A stretch of 64,000 nt of DNA. It comes from Flectonema sp. DT1601. Taxonomy: Eukaryota > Euglenozoa > Diplonemea > Diplonemida > Diplonemidae. The stretch spans positions 310,001 to 374,000 of the forward strand of contig OZ025826.1 in the NCBI GenBank assembly GCA_964019425.1. The letters are read 5' to 3'. The translations under genes were made by a program, and so were the position numbers. The notes under the pieces were generated by a model, which worked only from the letters and a program-made list of their open reading frames with translations, was not told the origin of the DNA and did no database searches. This document shows positions 53,665 through 63,692 of the stretch, piece by piece. Each line of letters opens with the position of its first letter. Positions within the stretch are counted from its first letter, which is position 1.

Positions 53665-54825
53665 TACTTTAATGCGATGTCAGCCTCCCTTGAGAATGAC
53701 AAGCAGCTACTGAATGGATTGTCTATTGAGAACAAAGCATCCAAACAACGGGCCGCCGAGAGTGTATCTCACAGCCCACTCCCTTTAAATCTATCCGCAC
53801 CCCCATCTGTCTTTAACGTAGAAACGGAACAGAAAAAACGTGAACTATTGGAAAAAGAGAATCAACACCTGATCGCTGAATGTGATTTAGTGAAAAGTTC
53901 TCTTCTCTCATTAGTTCAAAGAACTAACTCTCTGGAGGAAAAAAGGACGAGCGAGCTGGCGCGACAATCACAAAGAGCGGACCACGCTGAAATGTTTTAT
54001 TTCAACTTACAACAAAGGTTCATTCTATTAAACAATGAATTAGAATCTAAGTGTAGGGATGAAACTGGAACAAAAATTCAACTCTATTTGTCTCAACAAG
54101 AGGTCGCAACATTGCGTGCTGGCCCTCAACTGTCCCATTTTTCCCAACAATTTTCCCCAACACCCCCTTTTTTATTCGAATCAACGTCCACGGTAAAGAA
54201 TTATCGACTCCCTCTCATCGCAACAACCTATTACTCCTGGACTCCCAAACCCCGTCTTTCCTTTTTTTTTAAACCTCATTCTCCATTGATCACGTTCCCT
54301 TCTGAACTGTCTCAAAGTAGACTACTGGTATCGTCTTCTGCTCAAACGGAACAAGAAAAAGACAGTGCGGCGACCTCATCGACGGAAGATTCACCTATTG
54401 CGAGGCAATGGTCCGAAGGTAGACTCGATTTACTGGACAACTACTGTCAAGCGGTAAGTGACTCTCTCCAGACAAATGAGAAAGTGGCGCTGCTCTCGGA
54501 AAAACTAGTGGAAGAGCAACGTCGATGCTCCGAGTTGAGCTATCAACAGAAGACTATCCATAAAGAACAACTGGATCATTCCATGTTGTTGATGGAGATG
54601 GCCAGTGAGCTCTCTGAGCAACTCTATTTGGCAAAAGACCAAAACAGAGCTCTCAAATTTCAGTTACAAACATGGGCAAATGGTTTTAACCCACCCGAAA
54701 AGGAAGCGCAAGAAGAAAATGAGACCCCAAAGCGTCCGAGGGAGCGCCTATCACAAAAAAAGCGAACTCCACCCTCAACGAATCCTCATGATCGCAGAAG
54801 AATCTTTTTAGATGACGATTGCTAA
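53665..54825 (+). CDS. Coiled-coil C-terminal segment of LINE2 (or separate small protein)
   Basis: Open for about 387 codons from the C element border (YFNAMSASLENDKQLLNG) to the stop after RRIFLDDDC. Two long heptad-patterned stretches (EQKKRELLEKENQHLIAECD; VALLSEKLVEEQRRCSELSY) flank a Pro/Phe/Ser-rich middle; the tail is basic with a KKRTPP cluster. The RT frame just before the C element also ends in heptads (LKCQILENELEQMKERMF), which suggests one protein with a coiled-coil extension that C later split. It is unlike the C-termini of R2 proteins I know. A host gene fragment is the alternative. Confidence 0.6.
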   Translation, partial: YFNAMSASLENDKQLLNGLSIENKASKQRAAESVSHSPLPLNLSAPPSVFNVETEQKKRELLEKENQHLIAECDLVKSSLLSLVQRTNSLEEKRTSELARQSQRADHAEMFYFNLQQRFILLNNELESKCRDETGTKIQLYLSQQEVATLRAGPQLSHFSQQFSPTPPFLFESTSTVKNYRLPLIATTYYSWTPKPRLSFFFKPHSPLITFPSELSQSRLLVSSSAQTEQEKDSAATSSTEDSPIARQWSEGRLDLLDNYCQAVSDSLQTNEKVALLSEKLVEEQRRCSELSYQQKTIHKEQLDHSMLLMEMASELSEQLYLAKDQNRALKFQLQTWANGFNPPEKEAQEENETPKRPRERLSQKKRTPPSTNPHDRRRIFLDDDC

Positions 54826-55137
54826 GTTCTAGTTTCTATTAGTATTAAATTATTTGTATTATTTTGTCGATATGTTTATGTCTGTCCGATCATAACGTCA
54901 ATCAGATTAATTGTTAATTGTAATTGGTTTGAGCGCTTATCAAAAAAAAAAAAAAAGCGAACTCCAACCTCAACGAACTTTCATGATCGCAGAAGAATCT
55001 TTTTAGATGACGATTGCTAAGTTCTAGTTTCTATTAGTATTTATTTATTTGTATTATTTTGTCGATATGTTTATGTCCGTCAGATCATAACGTTAATCAG
55101 ATTAATTGTCAACTGTTAATTGTAAATGGTCTAAACC
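54756..55137 (+). repeat. Tandem duplication of the LINE2 3' end
   Basis: Two copies offset by 195 bp (A run, GCGAACTCCA, CATGATCGCAGAAGAATC, GATGACGATTGCTAAG, then an AT-rich 3' UTR). The second starts after an A run of about 15, as if the 3' end had been reverse transcribed twice or a second truncated copy had landed in the tail. Confidence 0.75.
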
Positions 55138-57137
55138 GTACAACAGGTAGCATTGGTAGTCTGTTGATCCTGAGTGATCCCAGCTACAGTTTTGTTTTTC
55201 TTTCTTTTTTTTAGAAGAAGATCAGGACATTCAAGCACTGCTGGATAGTTGCTGAATGCAGGGCCTGCCTGTGGCATTATAATAACAGGCTAAGTCATTT
55301 GTAGTTCATAGTTTACCTTTGATTTTATAACTTCACATAGGGTATTATGAACGATGAGAGATCCAGTGGGATCACTCAGGGTCTAGTAGAGACCACCAAT
55401 GTTGTGCGTTGATAGGCAAGGTGACCAACCTTGACATTCTTTCTTTTCTCTCCTGTTGTGACAAACACAAAATACACACACAGCTTACAGTGTGTTCTTT
55501 GTGTATGTTTTCTTCAGGTGTGAGTAGTTTTTTTGTTCTTGCTCTTCAGGGAGGGCCTTAGCCAAAAGCTAACAGTCCAAATCTCACCTGGTAAACTCAA
55601 CTCAGTCTTTGTCAGTATTGGCATCAAACCTGTAATGGTTACATTAACTACCATTTCAACAGGTTATTTACTGAAATATTTGTTCTAAAAGTTGCTAAGT
55701 ATCTCTCACTTAGAAATTTTTTTATTTTTTTATTTTCAGCTCAATTAGCTACAAAGTGTTTCTACTAAGTGTTTCTCACTTAGATTTTTTTTTTTGCTTT
55801 TCAGCTCCTTAAAAGCTGCTAAGTATTTCTGCTAAGTGTTTCTCACTTAGAATCTTATTGTTATGTTCGTTTTCTATCCCTTCTCCTATCCCTTTTGTTC
55901 AAAAAAAGCGGGAGGAAATTCTCTCATTCATGCTAAGATGCACTCTGAACTTTGATTTTTTGATCTGAGTGTGAGGGAATGACCTGTTAGTGCATTGGGC
56001 ATAAGCTGGGCTGCAGTTTAGATGTCTTAGGTGTTAATAAGGGGTTCCTCTTAGCATTTTTCTTTGTTACCACCTTATGATTTTCTTGAAGAAAAAAAAT
56101 AGAAGTCATAATGGTGCTTCCCTCTGGAAGGGTTGTAAGCCATGGTGTCCAACTAAATTAAAGGACAAGTCTGGGATAATCCCTGCCAGAGGGGCGAGTA
56201 TTCTACCATGGTTGAAATACTCTGGCAACTGATCTTCAATTTTATGTTGTTTGTTAGCTGCTGGTGTATCTCGATCATGTGTTGATACTTGCATTTTTTT
56301 TTTATTTGTAATCTTTTACTACAATAACTCTTGCAATTATCTTTTCTTTTTTATTCTCTATCTGTTCTGGTCTGTTTCTTCATTTTTTTACATTAATAAT
56401 TACATTTTGTTCAAAAAGAAAAAAAAAGAAAAAAGATTTCATATTAGAAACTAGGAAACTAGGTTAACACCTAGTTAAAATTAAGACCGGTTAGTCAGTT
56501 TAAGGTCTTGTCTAGGACCAACATTCTTGTTTAACTTCAGTTATATTCATTTTACTTTTTATTGTTTCCCATCTGTTTTTATTTTCTATTAGTTCTGGTC
56601 AGAAACCCCTGGGCAGCAAGAAGGAAAGCAGTTTAGTACTTCTGGGTGTTTGGCATCACCCCCCATAGTGAGCAAGTACAACAGGTAGCATTGGTAGTCT
56701 GTTGATCCTGAGTGATCCCAGCTACAGTTTTGTTTTTCTTTCTTTTTTTTAGAAGAAGATCAGGACATTCAAGCACTGCTGGATAGTTGCTGAATGCAGG
56801 GCCTGCCTGTGGCATTATAATAACAGGCTAAGTCATTTGTAGTTCATAGTTTACCTTTGATTTTATAACTTCACATAGGGTATTATGAACGATGAGAGAT
56901 CCAGTGGGATCACTCAGGGTCTAGTAGAGACCACCAATGTTGTGCGTTGATAGGCAAGGTGACCAACCTTGACATTCTTTCTTTTCTCTCCTGTTGTGAC
57001 AAACACAAAATACACACACAGCTTACAGTGTGTTCTTTGTGTATGTTTTCTTCAGGTGTGAGTAGTTTTTTTGTTCTTGCTCTTCAGGGAGGGCCTTAGC
57101 CAAAAGCTAACAGTCCAAATCTCACCTGGTAAACTCA
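55138..57137. mobile_element. LTR-like element C, more diverged copy with a nested D-related insert
   Basis: A partial internal segment, a terminal repeat (from 55348), an internal segment and a second terminal repeat (56886-57137). The period is 1,538 bp because about 140 bp of D-related sequence (about 56384-56524) sits in the internal part. It differs from the other copies at more positions, so it is older. Confidence 0.65.
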
Positions 57138-57380
57138 ACTCAATCCAAGTTCCCAAGGCTTGGCATAGATTTGAGTGACGCCTTACTGGCCTCCTCATCC
57201 TCTATGAGTGGTGAGGGGGCCAGCAATGGTTTTTTTTTTTTTTCTCTTATTTCTTTTTTTCTTTTTCTTTTACTCTAATATGAAATATTTTTGAACAAAA
57301 TGTGATTATTAATTTAAAAAAAAAAAAAAAAAAATGTAAATGAATAATAAAAAAAAAAAAAAAAAAAAACATGCCTTGGG
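57138..57380. other. Short spacer with A/T runs
   Basis: Begins with GC-moderate unique sequence (57140-57230), then T-rich and A-rich runs. CTAATATGAAATATTTTTGAA near 57271 is the inverse of a stretch in the D insert at 56.4 kb. No gene. Confidence 0.4.
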
Positions 57381-57960
57381 AATACAACCAAAGCCCCAAT
57401 TAATCGGTCCTTTCTTTTTTCCTTCTTGTCAAGTGATCGCTCCACTCGTCGATCACCAAAACCGATTGTATTTATATCTGTTCTTTTCTCAACGATCGGC
57501 TATACCGATCATTTTTTTTTAAAAATAATTGTTTTCTTCTTCTCGACGATCAGATCCAATTGATCGACCTTTTCTTTTTTTTCCTTTATTCCTTCCATCC
57601 CTCCCGCTCCCCTTATTTTAATAAAAACAAGATCAGCTCAGCTTGATCGTTAAACTTTTTTTATTTATTTATTTTTTTTTTTTTATTTAAACTGATTGTA
57701 TTTATATCTGGTTATTTTTCTCAACGATCGGCTATGCCGATCGACCTTTAAAATAATTGTCTTCTTCTTCTCGACGACCAGATCCAATTGATCGACCTTT
57801 TCTTTTTTTTTTCCTTTATTCCTTCCATCCCTCCCGCTCCCCTTATTTTAATAAAAACAAGATCAGCTCAGCTTGATCGTTATTTATTTATTTATTTATT
57901 TTTTTTTTTTTGTTGGTCCTAGTCAAGACCTTAAACTGACTAATCGGTCTTAACTTTAAC
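57381..57960 (+). repeat. Hairpin satellite D, about two units, related in design to B
   Basis: Two tandem units of about 230-250 bp (57460-57655 and 57690-57885) with inverted repeats GATCGGC-TAT-GCCGATC, GATCAGATCCAATTGATC, GATCAGCTCAGCTTGATC and, at the end, GGTCCTAGTCAAGACC followed by TTAAACTGACTAATCGGTC. T-rich spacers lie between. Layout and loops match B while stem bases differ in pairs. Confidence 0.8.
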
Positions 57961-57984
57961 TAAGTGAATGAACCCTTCCCGTTT

Positions 57985-58125
57985 TCCTTTTCCCTTTATT
58001 ACTCTCTATCTGGTCTGTTATGTCATAAATCTCATATAATTTTATCATTCATTTTAATTTTCACTGTTTCCCATCTACATTTTATTTTCAAATAGTTCCG
58101 GTCTGTCTCTGAGGTTAAATAAAAC
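57985..58125. repeat. Diverged fragment of element C internal sequence
   Basis: TGGTCTGTTATGTCAT..., TTTCCCATCTAC and ATAGTTCCGGTC match the C internal segment (for example 38060-38160) at reduced identity. An old fragment. Confidence 0.55.
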
Positions 58126-58157
58126 TGATCATGTTAACTCAATATTTTTTTTTATTA

Positions 58158-58501
58158 TGTGCAAGAGATACCAACACGCAAGAGATACCAACGCACATAC
58201 GAGATACCAGCACTTCCGAGATACCGACACACAAGAGATACCAAGACACTTAAGATACCAGCAAGGACAGTGAGAGGTAGAATGAACTCTCCTCCTTGTG
58301 TCCGATCCTGATTATTTTTTGTTGAATTGGTAGTGTTACCTCAGTTTGCGACTCTCGTATCTGTGTTGTGTTAACTCATGTAAGTGATCTTAACTCCTGT
58401 TAAATAAAAAAAAAATTTCAAAAAAAAGAAATTAAAAAAGAAGAATTTTCAAATGAAGTTATATCAACCCCTGCCACCCATTATGATCAATTCCGCTTGT
58501 T
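58158..58501 (-). repeat. Subterminal sequence E' (right arm), inverted, with GGTATCTC iterons
   Basis: Inverse of E: six GAGATACC/AAGATACC motifs (58165-58265), then sequence ending ATGATCAATTCCGCTTGT at 58501. Identity with E is high in the first 110 bp from the outer end and in the iterons, lower between. Confidence 0.85.
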
Positions 58502-58559
58502 TTTTTTTTTTTTTTTTTCTTCTTTCTTTTCTTCAAATATAAAAAAAAATTAAAAAATA

Positions 58560-61012
58560 TAAAAGATGAAACAATGTTATCATTGTTTTTTTTATCGATC
58601 GACTATGTCGATTACTTCCAGTTTTCCGTCCTGGTCAAGACGCTAAACTGATTGTTTTTTTTTTTTTTTTAAAAAATTAATAAAAAGAATATAAAAAAAA
58701 AAAAAAAAGAATAAACAATGTTATCATTGTTTTTTTTTATCGTTCGACTTTGTCGACTAATTTCTATTTTCCGTTTCTTTTCTTTAAATAATAAATAAAA
58801 AGAATTTAAAATAAAAAAAAAGAATAAACAATGTTATCATTGTTTTTTTATCGATCGACTATGTCGATTACTTTCTATTTTCCGTCCTGGTCAAGACGCT
58901 AAACTGATTGTTTTTTTTCAAAATTAATAAAAAAGAATATAAAAAAAAAAAAAAAAAAAAAAAAGAATAAACAATGTTATCATTGTTTTTTTTTATCGTT
59001 CGACTTTGTTGACTAATTTCTATTTTCCGTTTTTTTTCTTTAAAAAATAAATAAAAAGAATTTAAAATAAAAAAAAAGAATAAACAATGTTATCATTGTT
59101 TTTTTATCGATCGACTATGTCGATCACTTTCTATTTTCCGTCCTGGTCAAGACGCTAAACTGATTGTTTTTTTTTCAAAATTAATAAAAAAGAATATAAA
59201 AAAAAAAAAAAAAAAAGAATAAACAATGTTATCATTGTTTTTTTTTTATCGTTCGACTTTGTCGACTAATTTCTATTTTCCGTTTCTTTTCTTTAAAGAA
59301 TAAATAAAAAGAATTTAAAATAAAAAAAAAGAATAAACAATGTTATCATTGTTTTTTTATCGATCGACTATGTCGATCACTTTCTATTTTCCGTCCTGGT
59401 CAAGACGCTAAACTGATTGTTTTTTTTTTTTTTCAAAATTAATAAAAAGAATAAAAAAAAAAAAAAAAAAGGAAAAACAATGTTATCATTGTTTTTTTTT
59501 ATCGTTCGACTTTGTCGACTAATTTCTATTTTCCGTTTCTTTTCTTTAAAGAATAAATAAAAAGAATTTAAAATAAAAAAAAAGAATAAACAATGTTATC
59601 ATTGTTTTTTTTATCGATCGACTATGTCGATCACTTTCTATTTTCCGTCCTGGTCAAGACGCTAAACTGATTGTTTTTTTTTTCAAAATTAATAAAAAAG
59701 AATATTAAAAAAAATACAAAAAAAAAAAGAATAAACAATGTTATCATTGTTTTTTTTTTATCGTTCGACTTTGTCGACTAATTTCTATTTTCCGTTTTTT
59801 TTCTTTAAAAAATAAATAAAAAGAATTTAAAATAAAAAAAAAAAAAAAAAGAATAAACAATGTTATCATTGTTTTTTTTTATCGTTCGACTTTGTTGACT
59901 AATTTCTATTTTCCGTTTTTTTTTCTTTAAAAAATAAATAAAAAGAATTTAAAAAAAAAAAAAAAAAAAAAAGAATAAACAATGTTATCATTGTTTTTTT
60001 TATCGATCGACTATGTCGATTACTTTCTATTTTGCGTCCTGGTCAAGACGCTAAACTGATTGTTTTTTTTTTCAAAATTAATAAAAAAGAATATAAAAAA
60101 ATACAAAAAAAAGAATAAACAATGTTATCATTGTTTTTTTTATCGATCAACTATGTCGATTACTTTCTATTTTCCGTCCTGGTCAAGACGCTAAACTGAT
60201 TGTTTTTTTTTCAAAATAAAAAAATATTAAAAAAAAAAAATAAAAAAAAAGAATAAACAATGTTATCATTGTTTTTTTTTATCGTTCGACTTTGTTGACT
60301 AATTTCTATTTTCCGTTTTTTTTTCTTTAAAAAATAAATAAAAAGAATTTAAAAAAAAAAAAAAAAAAAAAAGAATAAACAATGTTATCATTGTTTTTTT
60401 TATCGATCGACTATGTCGATTACTTTCTATTTTGCGTCCTGGTCAAGACGCTAAACTGATTGTTTTTTTTTTCAAAATTAATAAAAAAGAATATAAAAAA
60501 ATACAAAAAAAAGAATAAACAATGTTATCATTGTTTTTTTTATCGATCGACTATGTCGATTACTTTCTATTTTCCGTCCTGGTCAAGACGCTAAACTGAT
60601 TGTTTTTTTTTCAAAATTAATAAAAAAGAATATAAAAAAATACAAAAAAAAAGAATAAACAATGTTATCATTGTTTTTTTTATCGTTCGACTTTGTCGAC
60701 TAATTTCTATTTTCCGTTTTTTTTCTTTAAAAAATAAATAAAAAGAATTTAAAATAAAAAGAAAAAGAATAAACAATGTTATCATTGTTTTTTTTATCGA
60801 TCGACTATGTCGATTACTTTCTATTTTCCGTCCTGGTCAAGACGCTAAACTGATTGTTTTTTTTTTCAAAATTAATAAAAAAGAATATAAAAATAATAAA
60901 AAAAAAAAGAATAAACAATGTTATCATTGTTTTTTTTTATCGTTCGACTTTGTTGACTAATTTCTATTTTCCATTTTTTTTCTTTTTAAAAATAAAAAAA
61001 AAGAATTAAAAT
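58560..61012 (+). repeat. Large B array, forward orientation, long/short alternation
   Basis: About 19 units. From 58.6 to 59.8 kb long and short units alternate strictly (dimer of about 245 bp). From 59.88 to 60.55 kb a block of about 400 bp is repeated nearly exactly; both copies share the variant TTTTGCGTCCTGG (60031 and 60431). Confidence 0.9.
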
Positions 61013-61782
61013 CATAGATGGAAGTGCCCTACAATTTGGAGGGCGTGTAGGGCGCTTGTAGGGCGCTTTTAATATAAATATTATTTTGGAGGGCGCTTTT
61101 TTTTACCTTTTTTATTACTATAAGACAGCTAAATTGACGTCGACTTACACTGACGCACAAGTATTTTGACGCAGAAGCCAAAAATTTTTTTTGACATGCT
61201 TGGCAGTCTTTCGAAAAAGAGAAAAAAGGGTGTCACGGGGTTCGAACCCGAGACCTCCAGGTCATGGTTCGGAGGTCAACAATGGCAAAAACAATGGGCC
61301 ACTCCTTGAGAGCTTCCGGAGCCTGCTACAATCCCTGAAGCTGAAACTCATTTCAGTGGACGATGCATCCCAGATCTACAAGGAGCTGATTAGCCCGCAG
61401 AATGCACCGAGTCGAATATAGAGGGATTCGAGGAGGGAGAGTGCGTTCTTGCTAACCTGTTAATAGGCCGGTCTTCACGGTACCTTGTGAGAAAAAAAAG
61501 AAGTTTACTGGTGGCAAGTAAACTGATATCCCAGAGACGCATTTGATCGGGCGAACCGGAGAAAAGTCAAATAAGATGCGATTCGACCCTCGCTGAGGGC
61601 AGGGGTGTGTCAAAATGAGCTCGGCATTATATTAAATTTAATTAAAAAAGCGCCCTACGCGACCTCCAGCGCCCTATTTTGGCCCTACAATGGCCCTACA
61701 ATGGCCCTATTTTGGCCCTACAAATTTTTGTGGCTGATTTTCACCAGGCGCCCTCCAAATTTGGAGGGCACTTCCATCTATG
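61013..61782. mobile_element. Non-autonomous inverted-repeat element (CATAGATGG ends)
   Basis: Ends CATAGATGGAAGTGCCCT on both strands, then AGGGCG-rich blocks. The flanking TAAAAT is identical on both sides (61007-61012, 61783-61788), inside a B spacer. The interior has a tRNA-like module (61228-61283), tandem GGCCCTACAA/GGCCCTATTTT motifs (61678-61725), and a GC-richer stretch that may be captured host DNA (61290-61420). No transposase. The superfamily is not certain. Confidence 0.75.
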
Positions 61783-61788
61783 TAAAAT

Positions 61789-62498
61789 AAAAAAAAAAAA
61801 AAAAGAATAAACAATGTTATCATTGTTTTTTTTATCGATCGACTATGTCGATTACTTTCTATTTTCCGTCCTGGTCAAGACGCTAAACTGATTGTTTTTT
61901 TTTTCAAAATTAATAAAAAAGAATATAAAAATAATAAAAAAAAAAAGAATAAACAATGTTATCATTGTTTTTTTTTATCGTTCGACTTTGTTGACTAATT
62001 TCTATTTTCCATTTTTTTTCTTTTTAAAAATAAAAAAAAAGAATTAAAATAAAAAAAAAAAAAAAAGAATAAACAATGTTATCATTGTTTTTTTTATCGA
62101 TCGACTATGTCGATTACTTTCTATTTTCCGTCCTGGTCAGGACGCTAAACTGATTGTTTTTTCTTTAAAAATAAATAAAAAGAATAAAAAAAAAAAAAAA
62201 AAGGAATAAACAATGTTATCATTGTTTTTTTTTTATCGATCGACTATGTCGATTACTTACTATTTTCCGTCCTGGTCAAGACGCTAAACTGATTGTTTTT
62301 TCTTTAAAATAATTAAAAAGATTTAAAAAAAAAAAAAAAAAAAAAAAATGAATAAACAATGTTATCATTGTTTTTTTTTCTATCGATCAACTATGTCGAT
62401 TAATTAATTTCTATTTTCCGTCCTGATCGAGACGCTAAACTGATTGTTTCCTTTTTTTAAATAATAAATAAGAAAAAAAAAAAAAAAAAAAAAAAAAA
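61789..62498 (+). repeat. B array, forward orientation, right of the inverted-repeat element
   Basis: Five units; the last carries the CGTCCTGATCGAGACG variant also seen at the matching place in the left arm (31070-31100 and 31855-31870), next to repeat A. Confidence 0.9.
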
Positions 62499-63692
62499 GA
62501 GCATCTCCCTGCTATCCCTCATATCCCCACAATAATATTATACCTTTTCATTCTCTTTCCTTTTCTGGTCTTTTTTTTTTCTTTTTTTTCCTTTTTCATA
62601 CAACGTTTTTTATTTATATATCAGTCATTCCTTTTTTTTGCGAACAAAAAACACCATTTTCTCACCGCCTGAGCAAGGTTACACGATATGTTACTTTTGC
62701 TCGATTTTTTATTTTTTGGAATCGGGGAGGGTGCGATCTGTAAAATTAGGCATAGGGATATACTTTTAAACATGGTAAGTGCTGCTAAAAAGAGATAAAC
62801 GTCTCTTTGCAAAATTTCCTTGGTACTACTCAATGATAAATATTAATCCCAGACCTGGAATGGAAAGATCGAGAAAATCTGAGTAAAAAACACCCCTAAT
62901 TTTTTTTTTTTCACTATTTTTTCCCCCTTCTCCCGCACTCAAGAGATATGCACCTTTTTACTAACAAATCAACCCTAGTAGCAATTATGTAAGGAAAATG
63001 TTGCATCTGTGGTGGTGATAATGATCATTAAGTATCAAAGTAGGTCCAAAAAGACAGGTAGTAACAATCTGCCTCACCGGCACATGCTTAGTACTCTTTA
63101 ATATATTTTTGCTCGATTATTTTTTCTCTGGATCCCGCTGGACCGGCAGTGTAAAATTAGACCCTTCGATTAATTTTTAGTTTTGGTACTTGTCCACGGC
63201 TGAGCTGATTTAGTAAACCACAAAATCTCTTTTCTCAATTCGGGTGACAAGTATGTGATGCCAACCTCCCGATTTCGGACGGAAATGAACCCAATGATGC
63301 AGCGCATTAAAATGCCGCTTCGATCGAAAATTTTACAATTTTTTTTTGAAAATCTTTTTCAATGTCTAAAATTTGTTCGCAAAAAAAAGGAATGACTGAT
63401 ATATATATTTTTTTTTTTTTTTTTTTCATGTTTGATTATTTCCTCTTCATTTTTTTTTTTTCTTTTCTTTTCTTTTCTTTCTTTTTTTTTTTTTTTTCCT
63501 CTGCCTCTCTCTTAATTCTGTTCGTTTCTTTGAAACGAAAATTCATTTGAATATTATTCCTTGGTCAGCAACCATCATTGTCGCCCTTTGGGCCTGTTAA
63601 AAAAAATAAAAATAAAAAGAAAGTTTACATCGGGAATAGGGCAGGAGCCAAAAGCTCCCAGTCCGTTACTTCCCACTTTATCGAAATTCAGC
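62499..63692 (-). repeat. Repeat A, copy 6, reverse orientation, interrupted by a MITE
   Basis: Runs in reverse from GCTGAATTTCG (63692) to GAGCATCTCCC (62499), giving about 415 bp once the 779-bp insertion is set aside. It is the right outer arm of the mirror structure. On the minus strand it is entered in frame from the OTU reading frame. Confidence 0.85.
62621..63399. mobile_element. Non-autonomous MITE-like element with 28-bp perfect inverted ends
   Basis: Both ends read TCAGTCATTCC, a T run of 8, then GCGAACAAA; the flanks are TATATA on each side, so the duplication is TA or longer and cannot be fixed. TCAGT-type ends with TA suggest Tc1/mariner-type. The interior is non-coding and holds two similar stretches (TTTGCTCGATTTTTTATTTT and TTGCTCGATTATTTTTTCTC, each followed by TGTAAAATTAG). 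Confidence 0.75.

Larger units (their letters stand above)
45487..55137 (+). mobile_element. LINE2: RLE-type non-LTR retrotransposon, heavily invaded
   Basis: Plus-strand element with N-terminal zinc fingers (45638-46774), RT plus CCHC plus endonuclease (49476-52729), a coiled-coil C-terminal segment (53665-54825) and a duplicated 3' end. Insertions: nested MITEs (45783-46190), repeat A plus B array (46755-49462) and a reverse copy of element C (52732-53664). The RLE-type endonuclease and paired N-terminal fingers place it with the R2/NeSL/Hero-like group. Its RT frame is long and uninterrupted, so much of it is young. Confidence 0.8.

Noticed and set aside
36794-58501. Polinton/Maverick-type giant element bounded by E and E'
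   Set aside because: I find no protein-primed polymerase B, retroviral-type integrase, capsid or packaging ATPase between the arms, so the mirror structure cannot be assigned to that class.
28113-62498. CRISPR-like array of hairpin repeats
   Set aside because: The repeat units are 110-150 bp, the intervals are A/T homopolymers rather than unique spacers, and this is a eukaryotic genome with no cas genes.
28113-62498. Self-cleaving ribozyme (hammerhead) in B units
   Set aside because: The required CUGANGA and GAAA core is not present around the stem-loops; only the stem-loops themselves are supported.
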